A DNA stretch of 64,000 bases from Geomonas diazotrophica (GTDB lineage Bacteria > Desulfobacterota > Desulfuromonadia > Geobacterales > Geobacteraceae): contig NZ_JAHLMF010000011.1 in NCBI RefSeq assembly GCF_018919385.1, positions 62,001 to 126,000 on the forward strand. The letters run 5' to 3'. The position numbers and the translations under genes are program-made. Below, piece by piece: positions 18,886 to 29,331 of this stretch. The number at the start of each line of letters is the position of its first letter. Position 1 is the stretch's first letter. Below the pieces are notes generated by a model. It saw only the letters and a list, made by a program, of their open reading frames with translations, did no database searches and was not told where the DNA came from.

Positions 18886-19806
18886 TCAGAGCGGCATGGT
18901 CTCCACCCTGTTGCGGCCGTTCTGCTTGGCGCGGTAGAGCGCCTCGTCGGCTTGGCGGAACAGAGAGTCGATGTTGTCGACGTGAGGGGACGGGTAGGTG
19001 GATACCCCGGCGCTGATGGTGACCGTGAGGTCTTGCAGGGGTGGCGGGAAGGTGAAATCGAGCACGGCCTGCCGCAGGCGGTCGGCGGCAACCACCCCAC
19101 CCTCGAGCGAGGTGCCGGGGTAGACGACGACGAACTCTTCGCCGCCGTAGCGCGCGGCGCTATCGTAGGCGCGCATCTGCTGCTGCACCACGTTGGCCAC
19201 GGAAGCAAGGACTATGTCGCCGTTTTGGTGGCCATAGGTGTCGTTGACCTGCTTGAAGAAGTCGATGTCTACGATGACCAGGGAAAGGTTTTCGCGGTTG
19301 CGTCTGGCCCTGAAGAACTCCGCCTCCAGCACCTCGGCCAGGTAGCGCCGGTTGAAGAGCCCGGTGAGGTGGTCGACGTTGGTGAGACGCTTGAGCTGCT
19401 CATTGGCCTTTTTGAGCTCGTCCTGCAGGGACTTGATCTTGAGCTGCACCTTGACGCGCGCCACCAGTTCGCCGGCGTCGAAGGGCTTGGTGAGGTAGTC
19501 GCTGGCGCCCTGTTCGAGACCCTTGATCTTGGAGTTGAAGTCCTGCTTGCCGGTCAGCATGATGATGGGAAGACCCTGCAGGTCGGGGCGCGAGGCTACC
19601 AGTTGCAGGAACTTGTACCCGTCCATGCGCGGCATCTCGACGTCGCAGATCACCAGGTCGGCCTTGGAGTCGATGAGGGTCTTGAAACCTTCCATCCCGT
19701 CCTTCGCTTCCCGGTACTCTTCGAAAAGCCCGACATCCTGCAGGGTCCGTATCACCTGCTCACGAATAGCGGCCGAGTCATCGATCACGAGTGCGCAACT
19801 GGACAT
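18886..19806 (-). CDS. Response regulator with GGDEF diguanylate cyclase domain
   Basis: The 306-residue protein joins a receiver domain (residues 1-120; Asp55 in LVICDVEMPRMDG, Lys108 in YLTKPFD) to a coiled-coil linker (about 120-142) and a GGDEF domain. The active-site motif is GGEEF at 221-225, a functional variant. The inhibitory I-site RAYD lies at 212-215, the expected spacing, so cyclic-di-GMP product inhibition is likely. It would make c-di-GMP when phosphorylated, like PleD or WspR. I chose ATG 19806 because GGGAG precedes it; four more codons exist upstream without a ribosome site. No kinase gene is adjacent. Confidence 0.95.
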   Translation of the reverse strand: MSSCALVIDDSAAIREQVIRTLQDVGLFEEYREAKDGMEGFKTLIDSKADLVICDVEMPRMDGYKFLQLVASRPDLQGLPIIMLTGKQDFNSKIKGLEQGASDYLTKPFDAGELVARVKVQLKIKSLQDELKKANEQLKRLTNVDHLTGLFNRRYLAEVLEAEFFRARRNRENLSLVIVDIDFFKQVNDTYGHQNGDIVLASVANVVQQQMRAYDSAARYGGEEFVVVYPGTSLEGGVVAADRLRQAVLDFTFPPPLQDLTVTISAGVSTYPSPHVDNIDSLFRQADEALYRAKQNGRNRVETMPL

Positions 19807-19928
19807 GAGGTCTCCCATCGGTATAACTCAAACGGCTGCCGGCAGTGCCAACCACGCGCATCGGTCGCCCCGGCGCCGGCGCCGCCGGCAGGGGTGATGA
19901 GGTGGCAGCAACCGTGCGGCTTTCCGCG

Positions 19929-20087
19929 TCATGAATTGCGGAATGGCTTGATGAAAAAGTAGATGATCAGCAGGAACGGAACGGAAGAAAAAGCCGCCTC
20001 AAGGTTCCCTTTGAAAAGCTGCCAGGTGCCGAAACTTATCACTGCGATGGTAAATATAAAAAGCAATACTGCTGCGGTCTTTTTCAT
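19929..20087 (-). CDS. Small two-helix membrane protein
   Basis: This 52-residue protein reads MKKTAAVLLFIFTIAVISFG, then TWQLFKGNLEAAFSS, then VPFLLIIYFFIKPFRNS. Two hydrophobic helices flank a short loop, giving a hairpin in the inner membrane. Its AT-richer codon use and clean hydrophobic pattern argue for a real gene despite a weak ribosome site. It sits between the diguanylate cyclase and a 91-residue hypothetical gene, all on the minus strand. The function is unknown. Confidence 0.6.
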   Translation of the reverse strand: MKKTAAVLLFIFTIAVISFGTWQLFKGNLEAAFSSVPFLLIIYFFIKPFRNS

Positions 20088-20172
20088 AGCGGGATAGTTA
20101 CTAAAGTTTCAGGTGCTTGTCCAGTCATTTCAGATCGGCAGTTGCACAAGCGGGTTCTGCCGTGACTGCTGG

Positions 20173-20448
20173 TCAGGGCGTGTTCCAGTCCCAGCAGAAT
20201 TTGAGTTCGTCCTCGGTTACGAAGAGTTCGCAGCAGGTCTTCTGGAAGGCGGCCTGGTTGGCTGCGCTATCCACCTCCTCCTGCACGGTCGCCTCGATCA
20301 CGGAGTCGGGAAGATCGAGGTTCTTCTCGAACGCCCCTTCCACGAGCCCCGGGCGCCACCCCGCCTCCTTGAGCCGGATCTTGAACAACCCGATGTGAAT
20401 GCTGTTGTTGACGCCGTAATCGACCAGCAGGAGCACATTCTTGGCCAT
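20173..20448 (-). CDS. Hypothetical protein
   Basis: A 91-residue soluble protein starting MAKNVLLLVDYGVNNSIHIG and ending ELKFCWDWNTP. It is acidic and has a CC pair. The ATG at 20448 has AAAGGGGGG just upstream; the frame continues to 20613 but overlaps the pseudouridine synthase gene there. No signal peptide or membrane segment. I do not recognise a family. It may form an operon with the small membrane protein that follows 85 bases later. Confidence 0.65.
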   Translation of the reverse strand: MAKNVLLLVDYGVNNSIHIGLFKIRLKEAGWRPGLVEGAFEKNLDLPDSVIEATVQEEVDSAANQAAFQKTCCELFVTEDELKFCWDWNTP

Positions 20449-20506
20449 GTCACACCCCCCTTTATGAGCCAGCGGCTTTGCCAGAGAGTCCGCGAACCGT
20501 TCTAGA

Positions 20507-21388
20507 TTACCACAAAAGCTCCCTATCAGACTGGAACTCCAGCAATTCCCCGCTGACGGGATCCCTGAAGCGCAGCCGATGTGCCAGAAGTTGCAACGGC
20601 CTTTCGAAGTCATCCGGCTGCCGCGGCTGCAGTTGAGGGTAGAGCCTGTCGTTAAGGATCGGCACGCCCAGCGAGCTCAGGTGCACCCGCAGTTGGTGGG
20701 TCTTCCCGGTGAGCGGGCTAAGCCAGAACAGGGAGCGGCCCTCCCGCTCCTCGAGCAGCCGGATCTGCGAGCGCGCGTTGGGAACACCCGGTTCGGTGCC
20801 CATCACGAACCAGGGATCCCCCGGCACCAGCCTGCTCTCCACGAGCCAACTCTCCCTGCCGTCGGGCACCCGCCCCATGCCGACCGCCCGGTACTCCTTC
20901 TCGATGCGGCCGTCCCTGAACAGCCCGCAGTAGCGGCCGCGCGTCTTCGGGTTCACCGAGAAGAGCACGAGTCCGGCCGTTTCCCGGTCGATCCGGTGCA
21001 GCGGCACCAGATGGTGGATGCCGGTCCGCTCCCGGAGTCGGTGCAAGAGGCTTTGGTTCAGGTAGGCACCACCGGGGGTAACCGGCAGGAAATGAGGCTT
21101 GCACGCGACCAGCAGTTCGTCGTTTTGAAACAGGATCCGTTCCGGGAAAGGAATCACCCTCTCCTCGTCCATCTCCCTGAAGTAGAAGACCCGCTTCTGG
21201 GGAGCGTATGGCGTGCTGCTGTCGACTGGCGCCCCGTCCTCGCCAAGCACCTTTCCCTGGGCGACGCGCGCCTCCCACACCTCCCGGGGAATCCTCGGGA
21301 AACGGTCCACCAGAAACGCCAGCACGGTGGGATAAGGCTCTTCGAGCCTGGGCATGGTCACCTTGGCCGGGTACAGCGAGATCGACAT
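20507..21388 (-). CDS. RluA-family RNA pseudouridine synthase
   Basis: The 293-residue protein converts specific uridines in rRNA or tRNA to pseudouridine. The catalytic Asp134 is in HLVPLHRIDRETAGLVLFS, the RluA-class signature. Later motifs GKTHQLRVHLSSLGVPILNDRLYP and LQLLAHRLRF match the family. Its N-terminal 90 residues do not look like an S4 domain. The start at 21388 (MSISLYPAKV) matches the onset of conserved-looking sequence; an upstream frame to 21472 is not supported. Which RNA site it modifies is unknown. Confidence 0.88.
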   Translation of the reverse strand: MSISLYPAKVTMPRLEEPYPTVLAFLVDRFPRIPREVWEARVAQGKVLGEDGAPVDSSTPYAPQKRVFYFREMDEERVIPFPERILFQNDELLVACKPHFLPVTPGGAYLNQSLLHRLRERTGIHHLVPLHRIDRETAGLVLFSVNPKTRGRYCGLFRDGRIEKEYRAVGMGRVPDGRESWLVESRLVPGDPWFVMGTEPGVPNARSQIRLLEEREGRSLFWLSPLTGKTHQLRVHLSSLGVPILNDRLYPQLQPRQPDDFERPLQLLAHRLRFRDPVSGELLEFQSDRELLW

Positions 21389-21540
21389 GGCGGGCCTTTC
21401 GAAAGGGGTGGCAGGCGTTGCGAGAGGCAACGGGCTGTGGCCGAGAAACCGGCACCGACGGCAGGATAGCACGGACCGGCCGTGCAGGCAATCGCGCCGC
21501 CCACCCGCCGCGGACGTAGGGGATGCGGCGGCGGGGACAA

Positions 21541-21569
21541 AAAAAGAGGGGCAACCCGTCGATTGCCCC
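21541..21569 (-). terminator. Intrinsic terminator on the minus strand without an upstream gene
   Basis: On the minus strand GGGGCAA (21569-21563) pairs with TTGCCCC (21554-21548), followed by TCTTTTTTTG. No protein gene on that strand ends just before it, which suggests a non-coding transcript. Confidence 0.75.
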
Positions 21570-21849
21570 TAGTGTTGGACGGCCGGCAGAAAGGGCCGAT
21601 CACAAACCGGTGCAGGCGCTCAAGCGCCTGTTGCTGCTGTGAGCACATGTTTTATTCTCAACGCACCTAACGAACACAAGCTCACGCTTTGGATGCTGCG
21701 AGGGACCGTCGACCCCCCGGCAGTCGTCCGTTGTCCGACACATCTTCTCTGTTGCTGCCTCATTTGATACACCAAAAACAGTGTTTTGTAAACGAGCATT
21801 TTGTATGACAGGCTTTTCACTCTCGCGGGGGTCCCCTGCCGGAAAGCGA

Positions 21850-21878
21850 TTGACACTCAGAACGCCATGTTCTAGATT
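21850..21878 (+). promoter_or_regulatory. Sigma70-type promoter of the MerR-family gene
   Basis: TTGACA (21850-21855) and TAGATT (21873-21878) are separated by 17 bases, with the MerR-family ATG 33 bases further on. The spacer contains the imperfect symmetry AGAACGCCATGTTCT, which may be an operator. Confidence 0.7.
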
Positions 21879-21911
21879 AGCTGGGAATTTATCTACCACC
21901 GAGAGGTTTTC

Positions 21912-22325
21912 ATGGACATGATCAAGGACGGCGAAGAGATAACCTCGATCGGGGACGTCGCCGCTGCGCTTGGCCTCACCACCAGGACCATCCGCTATTG
22001 GGAGGAAGTCGGCATCATCGAAAGCGTCCCGAGAAGCGACGGCGCTACGCGCGGCTTCACCCCGTACTACGTGCGCCGCATCAAGTTCATCATCAAGCTC
22101 AAGGAACTGGGGCTCACCATCAAGGAGATGCAGGACCTCTACGCCGCGTACGGCGAGGCCAAGCAGACCGAACGCATGGTGCCGCGGCTGGTGGAAATCC
22201 TGGACGAGCACATCGAGAAGATCGACGAAAAGATGGCCAAGCTCGCCTCGCTGCGCAGCGAAATCGTCAGCTACCGGCAGCACATGGTCAACAAGTTCGG
22301 CGCCTCCCAAGCCAGCGGCGCCTGA
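21912..22325 (+). CDS. MerR-family transcriptional regulator
   Basis: The 137-residue protein has the MerR winged helix: ITSIGDVAAALGLTTRTIRYWEEVGII, then RGFTPYYVRRIKFIIKLKELGLTIKEM. A long C-terminal helix (about 90-125, LVEILDEHIEKIDEKMAKLASL) should form the antiparallel dimer coiled coil. There is no C-terminal metal-binding Cys set and no effector domain, so the signal is unknown. Its promoter spacer holds a partial palindrome that could be its own operator. The endonuclease Q-like gene follows 71 bases later and may be cotranscribed. Confidence 0.92.
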   Translation: MDMIKDGEEITSIGDVAAALGLTTRTIRYWEEVGIIESVPRSDGATRGFTPYYVRRIKFIIKLKELGLTIKEMQDLYAAYGEAKQTERMVPRLVEILDEHIEKIDEKMAKLASLRSEIVSYRQHMVNKFGASQASGA

Positions 22326-22396
22326 CGGCGCCGCCCCTTCGACCCTTTGCGCCCCTCACCGACGGCGCAAGGCGCACCCTTGAGCGCACACCCCAC

Positions 22397-23644
22397 ATGA
22401 GATTCACAGCAGACCTGCACATCCACTCCCGTTTCTCCAGGGCGACCAGCCGCGACCTGAATCTCGACCAACTCTGGCGCTGGGCGCAGTTGAAGGGGAT
22501 CCGGGTGGTCGGCACCGGCGACTGCACCCACCCCGGCTGGCTCGCCGAACTGGAGCAGGAGCTGGTCCCCGCCGAGAACGGGTTACTGCGCCTGCGCCGT
22601 GAGCCTCCCGACGGCCAGGTGCCGGATAGCTGCCGCGCCCCGGTTTCCTTCCTGCTCAGCGGCGAAATCAGCTGCATCTACCGCAAGGGTGGACGCACCA
22701 GGAAGGTACACTGCCTGGTACTGCTCCCCGACTTCGAAGCGGCGCACCGGCTGAACCTGGCACTCTCCCGCGTCGGCACCCTTGCCTCCGACGGCAGGCC
22801 GATCCTGAAGCTCGACGCCAAGGACCTCCTGGCCATGGTGCTCCAGGCCTCCCCCCGCGCGCTCCTCGTTCCCGCCCACGCCTGGACCCCCCACTTCTCC
22901 ATCTTCGGCGCCTGTTCCGGTTTCGAGTCCCTGCAGGAGTGCTTCGAGGAGCTCGCCCCCGAGGTCCACGCCATCGAGACCGGCCTCTCCTCCGATCCGG
23001 CCATGAACTGGCGGCTGTCGGTCCTGGACGGCATCACGCTCATCTCCAACTCGGACGCGCACTCGGCCAGTAAGCTCGGACGCGAGGCGACCCTTTTCGA
23101 CGCGGGGCTTTGCTACCAGGGGATCTACCAGGCCATAGTCGGCGGGAAGGGAGTGGCGGGCACCATCGAATTTTTCCCGGAACAGGGGAAGTATCACGCC
23201 GACGGCCACAGATGCTGCGGGGTGAGGCTCTCGCCTGAGCAGACCATCGCGCACGGGTACCGCTGTCCTACCTGCGGCGGAAAGCTCACGGTGGGGGTGC
23301 TGCACCGGGTGGAACTGCTGGCGGACCGCGCGGCAGGGGCGAGGCCTGAGCAGGCCCCCCCCTTCTGGTCGGTGATACCGCTCATCGATCTGATCGGGGG
23401 GGCGCTACGGGTGGGGAGTTCCAGCAAGAAGGCAGAGACGCTCTACTTCGAGCTCCTCGAGCGGTTGGGGAACGAGTTCCACATCCTGCTCGATGCCTCC
23501 TTGAACGAAATAGCCGCCAGGTCGACGGCGACTCTGGCGGCGGGTATCGGCAGGATGCGTGCGGGTGAGGTGGAGATCGAACCGGGTTATGACGGCAAGT
23601 TCGGCACCGTCTCGGTCTCCGCTTCGGAAGAGGATACTACTTGA
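22397..23644 (+). CDS. PHP-domain endonuclease Q-like protein
   Basis: This 415-residue protein starts MRFTADLHIHSRFSRATS, the PHP metal-site motif. GTGDCTHPGW, HAWTPHFSIFGACSGF and SNSDAHSASKLGRE follow, completing the metal-binding set. A Cys-rich zinc module, HRCCGVRLSPEQTI and RCPTCGGKLTVGVLHR, and a C-terminal domain come next. That order matches the endonuclease Q family, which nicks DNA 5' of deaminated bases such as uracil and hypoxanthine in Thermococcales and some bacteria. A repair role is therefore likely. It overlaps the converging DsbC-like gene by eight bases. The link to the MerR gene is only positional. Confidence 0.85.
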   Translation: MRFTADLHIHSRFSRATSRDLNLDQLWRWAQLKGIRVVGTGDCTHPGWLAELEQELVPAENGLLRLRREPPDGQVPDSCRAPVSFLLSGEISCIYRKGGRTRKVHCLVLLPDFEAAHRLNLALSRVGTLASDGRPILKLDAKDLLAMVLQASPRALLVPAHAWTPHFSIFGACSGFESLQECFEELAPEVHAIETGLSSDPAMNWRLSVLDGITLISNSDAHSASKLGREATLFDAGLCYQGIYQAIVGGKGVAGTIEFFPEQGKYHADGHRCCGVRLSPEQTIAHGYRCPTCGGKLTVGVLHRVELLADRAAGARPEQAPPFWSVIPLIDLIGGALRVGSSSKKAETLYFELLERLGNEFHILLDASLNEIAARSTATLAAGIGRMRAGEVEIEPGYDGKFGTVSVSASEEDTT

Positions 23645-24344
23645 GCAGCTCGTCCAGGCGGTTCACGTCGGCGCCCACCACCATCTGGCCGTTGATGAAA
23701 AAGGTGGGGGTTCCGGTGACGCCGGCCTTCTTGGCCAGCTCCATGTGCTCCTGGGCCAGCCGCTTGATCTCAGGGGAGGCGGGCTTGGCGTTGGCCGGGA
23801 TCTCCTGCCCCAGCATCATGGCGTCGTAGGCCTGGACCTTGTTCTCGGCCGAGAGGATGTACTCGATCTTGGTGATCGCCCCCGGATGGGCCAGCGGCGC
23901 GAAGAAGATGTACTGGGTCACGTCGGTCCTCTTGGTGAAATACTCGGCGCCCCTGCGGCAGAAGGGGCAGTCCGGGTCGGTGAACTCGATGACCACCTTC
24001 TTGCCGTCGCCTATCTTGAGCGCCTTGTCCAGCGGCAGGTCCTTGGCCACTTTGGCCATCATGGCCCCTTTGCGCTCGGCGGTGCGGCTCTTCAAGTCCT
24101 TGCCCACGATCTCGCCGGTCAGCACCAGCTCCTTGTCCGGGTAGTAGTAAAAGATGCGCTGCCCGGTGACGACTTCGTACAGCCCGGGGATCTCCGTCGG
24201 CGTCATGCTGTCGAAGGGAACCTGGGGGAATGCGTTGCGGAAAGACTCCTCCGGTTTGACCGGGGGTGCGGCGAACGAGGTGACCGCCAGGGCGAGCAGA
24301 ACGCACGCGGTGAAAAGAGCTGTGTAAATCCTTCTAAACGACAT
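23637..24344 (-). CDS. DsbC-like periplasmic thiol:disulfide interchange protein
   Basis: The 235-residue protein has an N-terminal signal peptide (MSFRRIYTALFTACVLLALA, cleavage near residue 25). An N-terminal dimerisation-like region follows (QRIFYYYPDKELVLTGEIVG), then a thioredoxin fold with the active site Cys126-Pro-Phe-Cys129 in FTDPDCPFCRRG. The cis-Pro loop is TGTPTFFING. Such proteins shuffle disulfides or mature c-type cytochromes, which are abundant in Geobacter. It is near DsbC length. No Dsb partner is adjacent. Confidence 0.9.
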   Translation of the reverse strand: MSFRRIYTALFTACVLLALAVTSFAAPPVKPEESFRNAFPQVPFDSMTPTEIPGLYEVVTGQRIFYYYPDKELVLTGEIVGKDLKSRTAERKGAMMAKVAKDLPLDKALKIGDGKKVVIEFTDPDCPFCRRGAEYFTKRTDVTQYIFFAPLAHPGAITKIEYILSAENKVQAYDAMMLGQEIPANAKPASPEIKRLAQEHMELAKKAGVTGTPTFFINGQMVVGADVNRLDELLK

Positions 24345-24443
24345 GGGCGCCTCCAGAGATCAGTTTGAAGCCCCGCCCTGCGGGACAGCGGTAACTATAG
24401 CATAGGTTCGCCGCAAACGGCGCCTGAATAATGAGAGTTTGTT

Positions 24444-25343
24444 CTAAAAAACGGTGCCGAAGGCGGCCACCGCCGCACCAAGGACTCCGGCGTCGTCCCC
24501 CAGTTCCCCCGGCGCGACACGCACCCGGCCGCCGGAAAAGGAAAAGGTCCGTGAAACCAGTTCCCGGCGCAGGGCGGGCGCCAGCAGGTCGAAGCTCTGC
24601 GCCACCCCGCCGCACAGGATGACCGCCTCCAGGTTCAACAAATTCACCACGCCCGCTGCGGCGATGCCGAGATAACGCCCCGCTTCGGCAAAAGCCGCCA
24701 GCGCCGCGGCATCCCCCAGCCGTGCCCGGCGGGCAACCGCGGCGGCATCCTCCCCATCCCGGGCGATGGCCCCAGCGGAGGCGTACTGTTCCAGGCAGCC
24801 CCGGCTGCCGCAGCCGCAGGGCCGCCCCTCCGGTTCCACCGGGATGTGACCGAACTCCCCCGCCGCACCGTCGACCCCGGTCCAGAGTTTACCGTCCAGG
24901 ATCAGCCCAGAGCCGACCCCCGTCCCTATGGTGAGGGCGATGAGGGAGCGGTAGCCCCGTCCCGCGCCGTAGCCCTGTTCTCCCAGGGCGCAGGCGTTGG
25001 CATCGTTGAGCACCGCGACCGGCATCCCGGTCGCCACGAAAAGCTCCCGGGCCAGGGGCACCCCCTCGAGAGCCGGGACGTTGACGCTGGCGCGGACCAC
25101 ACCGTCGCTGCAGACCAGACCGGGAACCCCGACGGCGAGTGCGGCGAGGGGGGCCCCGATGCGGGCGGCCTCCTCCTGCAACCGCTCGACCCGCGACAAA
25201 AGCCGACGGAGCAGGGAGTCGAGCCCGGCCGCCGGCAGGGTCGGCTCCGCGCTGCGCGCCAGCACCCTCCCCTGCCGGTCCACCAGGGCAAACCTCAGGT
25301 TGCTCCCGCCGAGATCCACGCCGATACACAGTTCGCGCCTCAC
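24444..25343 (-). CDS. ROK-family sugar kinase
   Basis: The 299-residue kinase has the ATP/phosphate motif CIGVDLGGSNLRFALVDRQG, the catalytic region VLNDANACALGEQGYGAGRG, TIGTGVGSGLILDGKL, and the ROK zinc-binding block GEFGHIPVEPEGRPCGCGSRGCLEQYAS. Glucokinase is the most common activity, though N-acetylglucosamine or N-acetylmannosamine kinases are possible. Translation starts at a GTG (25343) that overlaps the stop codon of the upstream HIT gene as GTGA, with GGAGGGGGC before it. The two are translationally coupled; an upstream extension of the frame is a shadow of the HIT gene. Confidence 0.9.
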   Translation of the reverse strand: MRRELCIGVDLGGSNLRFALVDRQGRVLARSAEPTLPAAGLDSLLRRLLSRVERLQEEAARIGAPLAALAVGVPGLVCSDGVVRASVNVPALEGVPLARELFVATGMPVAVLNDANACALGEQGYGAGRGYRSLIALTIGTGVGSGLILDGKLWTGVDGAAGEFGHIPVEPEGRPCGCGSRGCLEQYASAGAIARDGEDAAAVARRARLGDAAALAAFAEAGRYLGIAAAGVVNLLNLEAVILCGGVAQSFDLLAPALRRELVSRTFSFSGGRVRVAPGELGDDAGVLGAAVAAFGTVF

Positions 25344-25822
25344 GCCCCCTCCGCTTTGGGGAAGAAGGGGAGCAGCCGGTCGTAGGTCACCAGCAGGGCC
25401 TCGGGAAGCACCCGAAGATCCGCCACCACCGACATGAAGTTGCTGTCGCCGTTCCAGCGCGGCACCACGTGCAGGTGGAGGTGGTCGATGACGCCTGCTC
25501 CGGCCGCCTTGCCCAGGTTCAGCCCGACATTGAAGCCGTCGGGACGGCTGGCGCGGGTCAGCACCTCCTTGCACAGGGCCACGGTACGGAAGAGCTCCTG
25601 CATCTCTTCGCCGGAAAGCTCGTTCAGCTCCGCGGTGTGACGGTGCAGGGAAACCAGCAGGTGGCCGTTGCAGTACGGGTAGCGGTTCAGCATGACGCGG
25701 GCCAGCGGGGTCCGGTGGATGATCAGAAGCTCCCGGTCGTCCCCCTCGGTGCAGAAGATGCAGCCCGGCGCCGGCGGCTGCGTCAGGTACTCCATCCTCC
25801 AGGGCGCCCAAAGCCTGTCCAT
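25340..25822 (-). CDS. HIT-family nucleotide hydrolase/transferase
   Basis: The 160-residue protein has the catalytic histidine triad HLHLHVVPRW and a Cys pair CIFC near the N-terminus that can bind zinc, followed by the conserved NRYPYCNGHLLVSLHRH. This is the layout of the Ap4A phosphorylase/Fhit-like branch, which splits dinucleoside polyphosphates or nucleotide conjugates. The true substrate is unknown. It is translated just ahead of the ROK kinase with a 4-base overlap. Confidence 0.9.
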   Translation of the reverse strand: MDRLWAPWRMEYLTQPPAPGCIFCTEGDDRELLIIHRTPLARVMLNRYPYCNGHLLVSLHRHTAELNELSGEEMQELFRTVALCKEVLTRASRPDGFNVGLNLGKAAGAGVIDHLHLHVVPRWNGDSNFMSVVADLRVLPEALLVTYDRLLPFFPKAEGA

Positions 25823-26133
25823 GACATCCTCCCCACTCGTTTCCTGTTATAGCCGCGAAGATTATCAACCAGATTGTCTCAATTTACAACCACGACCTGA
25901 CATTGCAAGAAAGGAGCAGCGGCTTGGGCAGGAAATGAGATCGATCTGGCAGCAAGGCCGGAGATTGATCAGGCGAGGCGACATGCTATAATTTCGCATC
26001 CCCTTCTACAACTTCCGTTTTCTGACGAACCTCGATGTGGCAGCACTGTTTCCATCTTTTGCACGCACATGTCGCTCCAGCCGTATTTCCAGTCCGATAG
26101 CTCGCCGTCACCACCTGTTTCGAGGAGGAAATC
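25823..26133. other. Intergenic stretch with the maeB promoter
   Basis: Between the divergent HIT and malic enzyme genes there is a plus-strand promoter at 25965-25992 and a leader of about 135 bases before maeB. I see no strong hairpin or known riboswitch in the leader. Confidence 0.6.
25965..25992 (+). promoter_or_regulatory. Sigma70-type promoter of maeB
   Basis: TTGATC (25965-25970) is followed after 16 bases by a perfect TATAAT (25987-25992). The predicted start is near 25999. Confidence 0.7.
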
Positions 26134-28383
<2,250 letters not shown>

Positions 28384-28453
28384 CGGGACAGCACCGGGTT
28401 GCCGGCCAGAGCTCCCCCTTCCTTGACGGGGGGGAGTGTTGCGAACGAACACA

Positions 28454-28485
28454 AAAGGGACCTTTCCGGGTCCCTTTGCTTTTTC
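28454..28485 (+). terminator. Intrinsic terminator of maeB
   Basis: AAAGGGACC (28454-28462) pairs with GGTCCCTTT (28469-28477) around TTTCCG, followed by GCTTTTT. Confidence 0.92.
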
Positions 28486-28596
28486 CGTAAACGTCTTTCT
28501 TTGGTTGCCAGGGCCGTCGCTAATTTGCTATACATGACGGACACTAACCACGCGGCACGCCCCGCTTTCGGGGCCGGAGAAGGACGGGCAACAGAC

Positions 28597-29328
28597 ATGC
28601 AAGACGCGTTAGATCCGCTCGAGGAAGAGGAATACCCCACCAGCCTCAACAGGCAGTTGCTCACCGGGCTCGCGGTCTCGCTGGTTTTGCACCTGGTCTG
28701 CGCCGCGCTCCTTCTGGGCATCCCGGGAGGGGGTGAGCCGGCGCGCCCCGCCGTGACCTACGTCGACCTCAACACCATCCCCGCACCCGTCCCGGCCGCC
28801 CCCGCGGTCCAGCCCCAGCCTCAGCCAGAACCCGACCCGGAACAGGCCGAGGAAGAGGCTGAGCCGCTGCCGCCAACCCCTCCGCCACAGCAGGTGCAGG
28901 CCGCGCAGCCCGCCGCCCCCGCGCCGCAGCCCGCGAAAACCCAGACGGCCGCCGAGGAACGCTCCCACACCACCTTCGGGATGGGGCTCACCAAGGGATA
29001 CTTCAGGACGCTAAGCGACGGCGAGACGCTCCGCCCGGAGATCAAGGAGTACTACATCAGGCTGCTGCAGGGGGTCAACGAGAAGTGGTGGTTGGAACAA
29101 AAGGATCAGAAGGTGGCGCCGATCGTGGTGAACATCACCATCACCCGTAGCGGCGAGATCATCGGCAGCACCATTTTGGAAAGTTCGGGAAACATCGTCT
29201 ACGACCGGGCCGTGCAGAAGACGCTGGAATCGGCCGGTCCGCTTCCCCCGGTCCCCCCCGACTACATCGGGGACTTCTTCCAGGCGCCGGTTCGCCTGGT
29301 CCCACCGCTCAACCTCTTATCCTGGTAG
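28597..29328 (+). CDS. TonB-like energy transducer (TonB C-terminal domain)
   Basis: The 243-residue protein has a short cytoplasmic start, one membrane helix (GLAVSLVLHLVCAALLLGI, about residues 26-44), a Pro/Gln/Glu-rich periplasmic spacer (about 55-125) and a TonB-type C-terminal domain (NEKWWLEQKDQ, VVNITITRSGEIIGSTILESSGN, AVQKTLESAGPLPPVP). TonB relatives couple inner-membrane energy to outer-membrane receptors; TolA and TonB-like cell envelope proteins share this plan. I prefer ATG 28597. An ATG at 28534 is possible, but it overlaps a likely -10 element (TTGCCA, 18 bases, TATACA). No exbB/exbD is adjacent. Confidence 0.8.
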   Translation: MQDALDPLEEEEYPTSLNRQLLTGLAVSLVLHLVCAALLLGIPGGGEPARPAVTYVDLNTIPAPVPAAPAVQPQPQPEPDPEQAEEEAEPLPPTPPPQQVQAAQPAAPAPQPAKTQTAAEERSHTTFGMGLTKGYFRTLSDGETLRPEIKEYYIRLLQGVNEKWWLEQKDQKVAPIVVNITITRSGEIIGSTILESSGNIVYDRAVQKTLESAGPLPPVPPDYIGDFFQAPVRLVPPLNLLSW

Positions 29329-29331
29329 GGG

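Larger units (their letters stand above)
21389..21911. other. Intergenic stretch with possible minus-strand small RNA
   Basis: These 523 bases hold no convincing gene. They contain a minus-strand terminator (21541-21569), a perfect palindrome CAGGCGCT-CA-AGCGCCTG (21613-21630), a possible minus-strand promoter (TTTACA, 17 bases, TATCAA, around 21760-21790), and the plus-strand promoter of the MerR gene. The layout would give a minus-strand transcript of about 220 nt. Confidence 0.4.

Noticed and set aside
21620-21856. 78-codon minus-strand frame in the RluA-MerR spacer
   Set aside because: No ribosome site, odd composition, and it overlaps the better supported small RNA and promoter signals.
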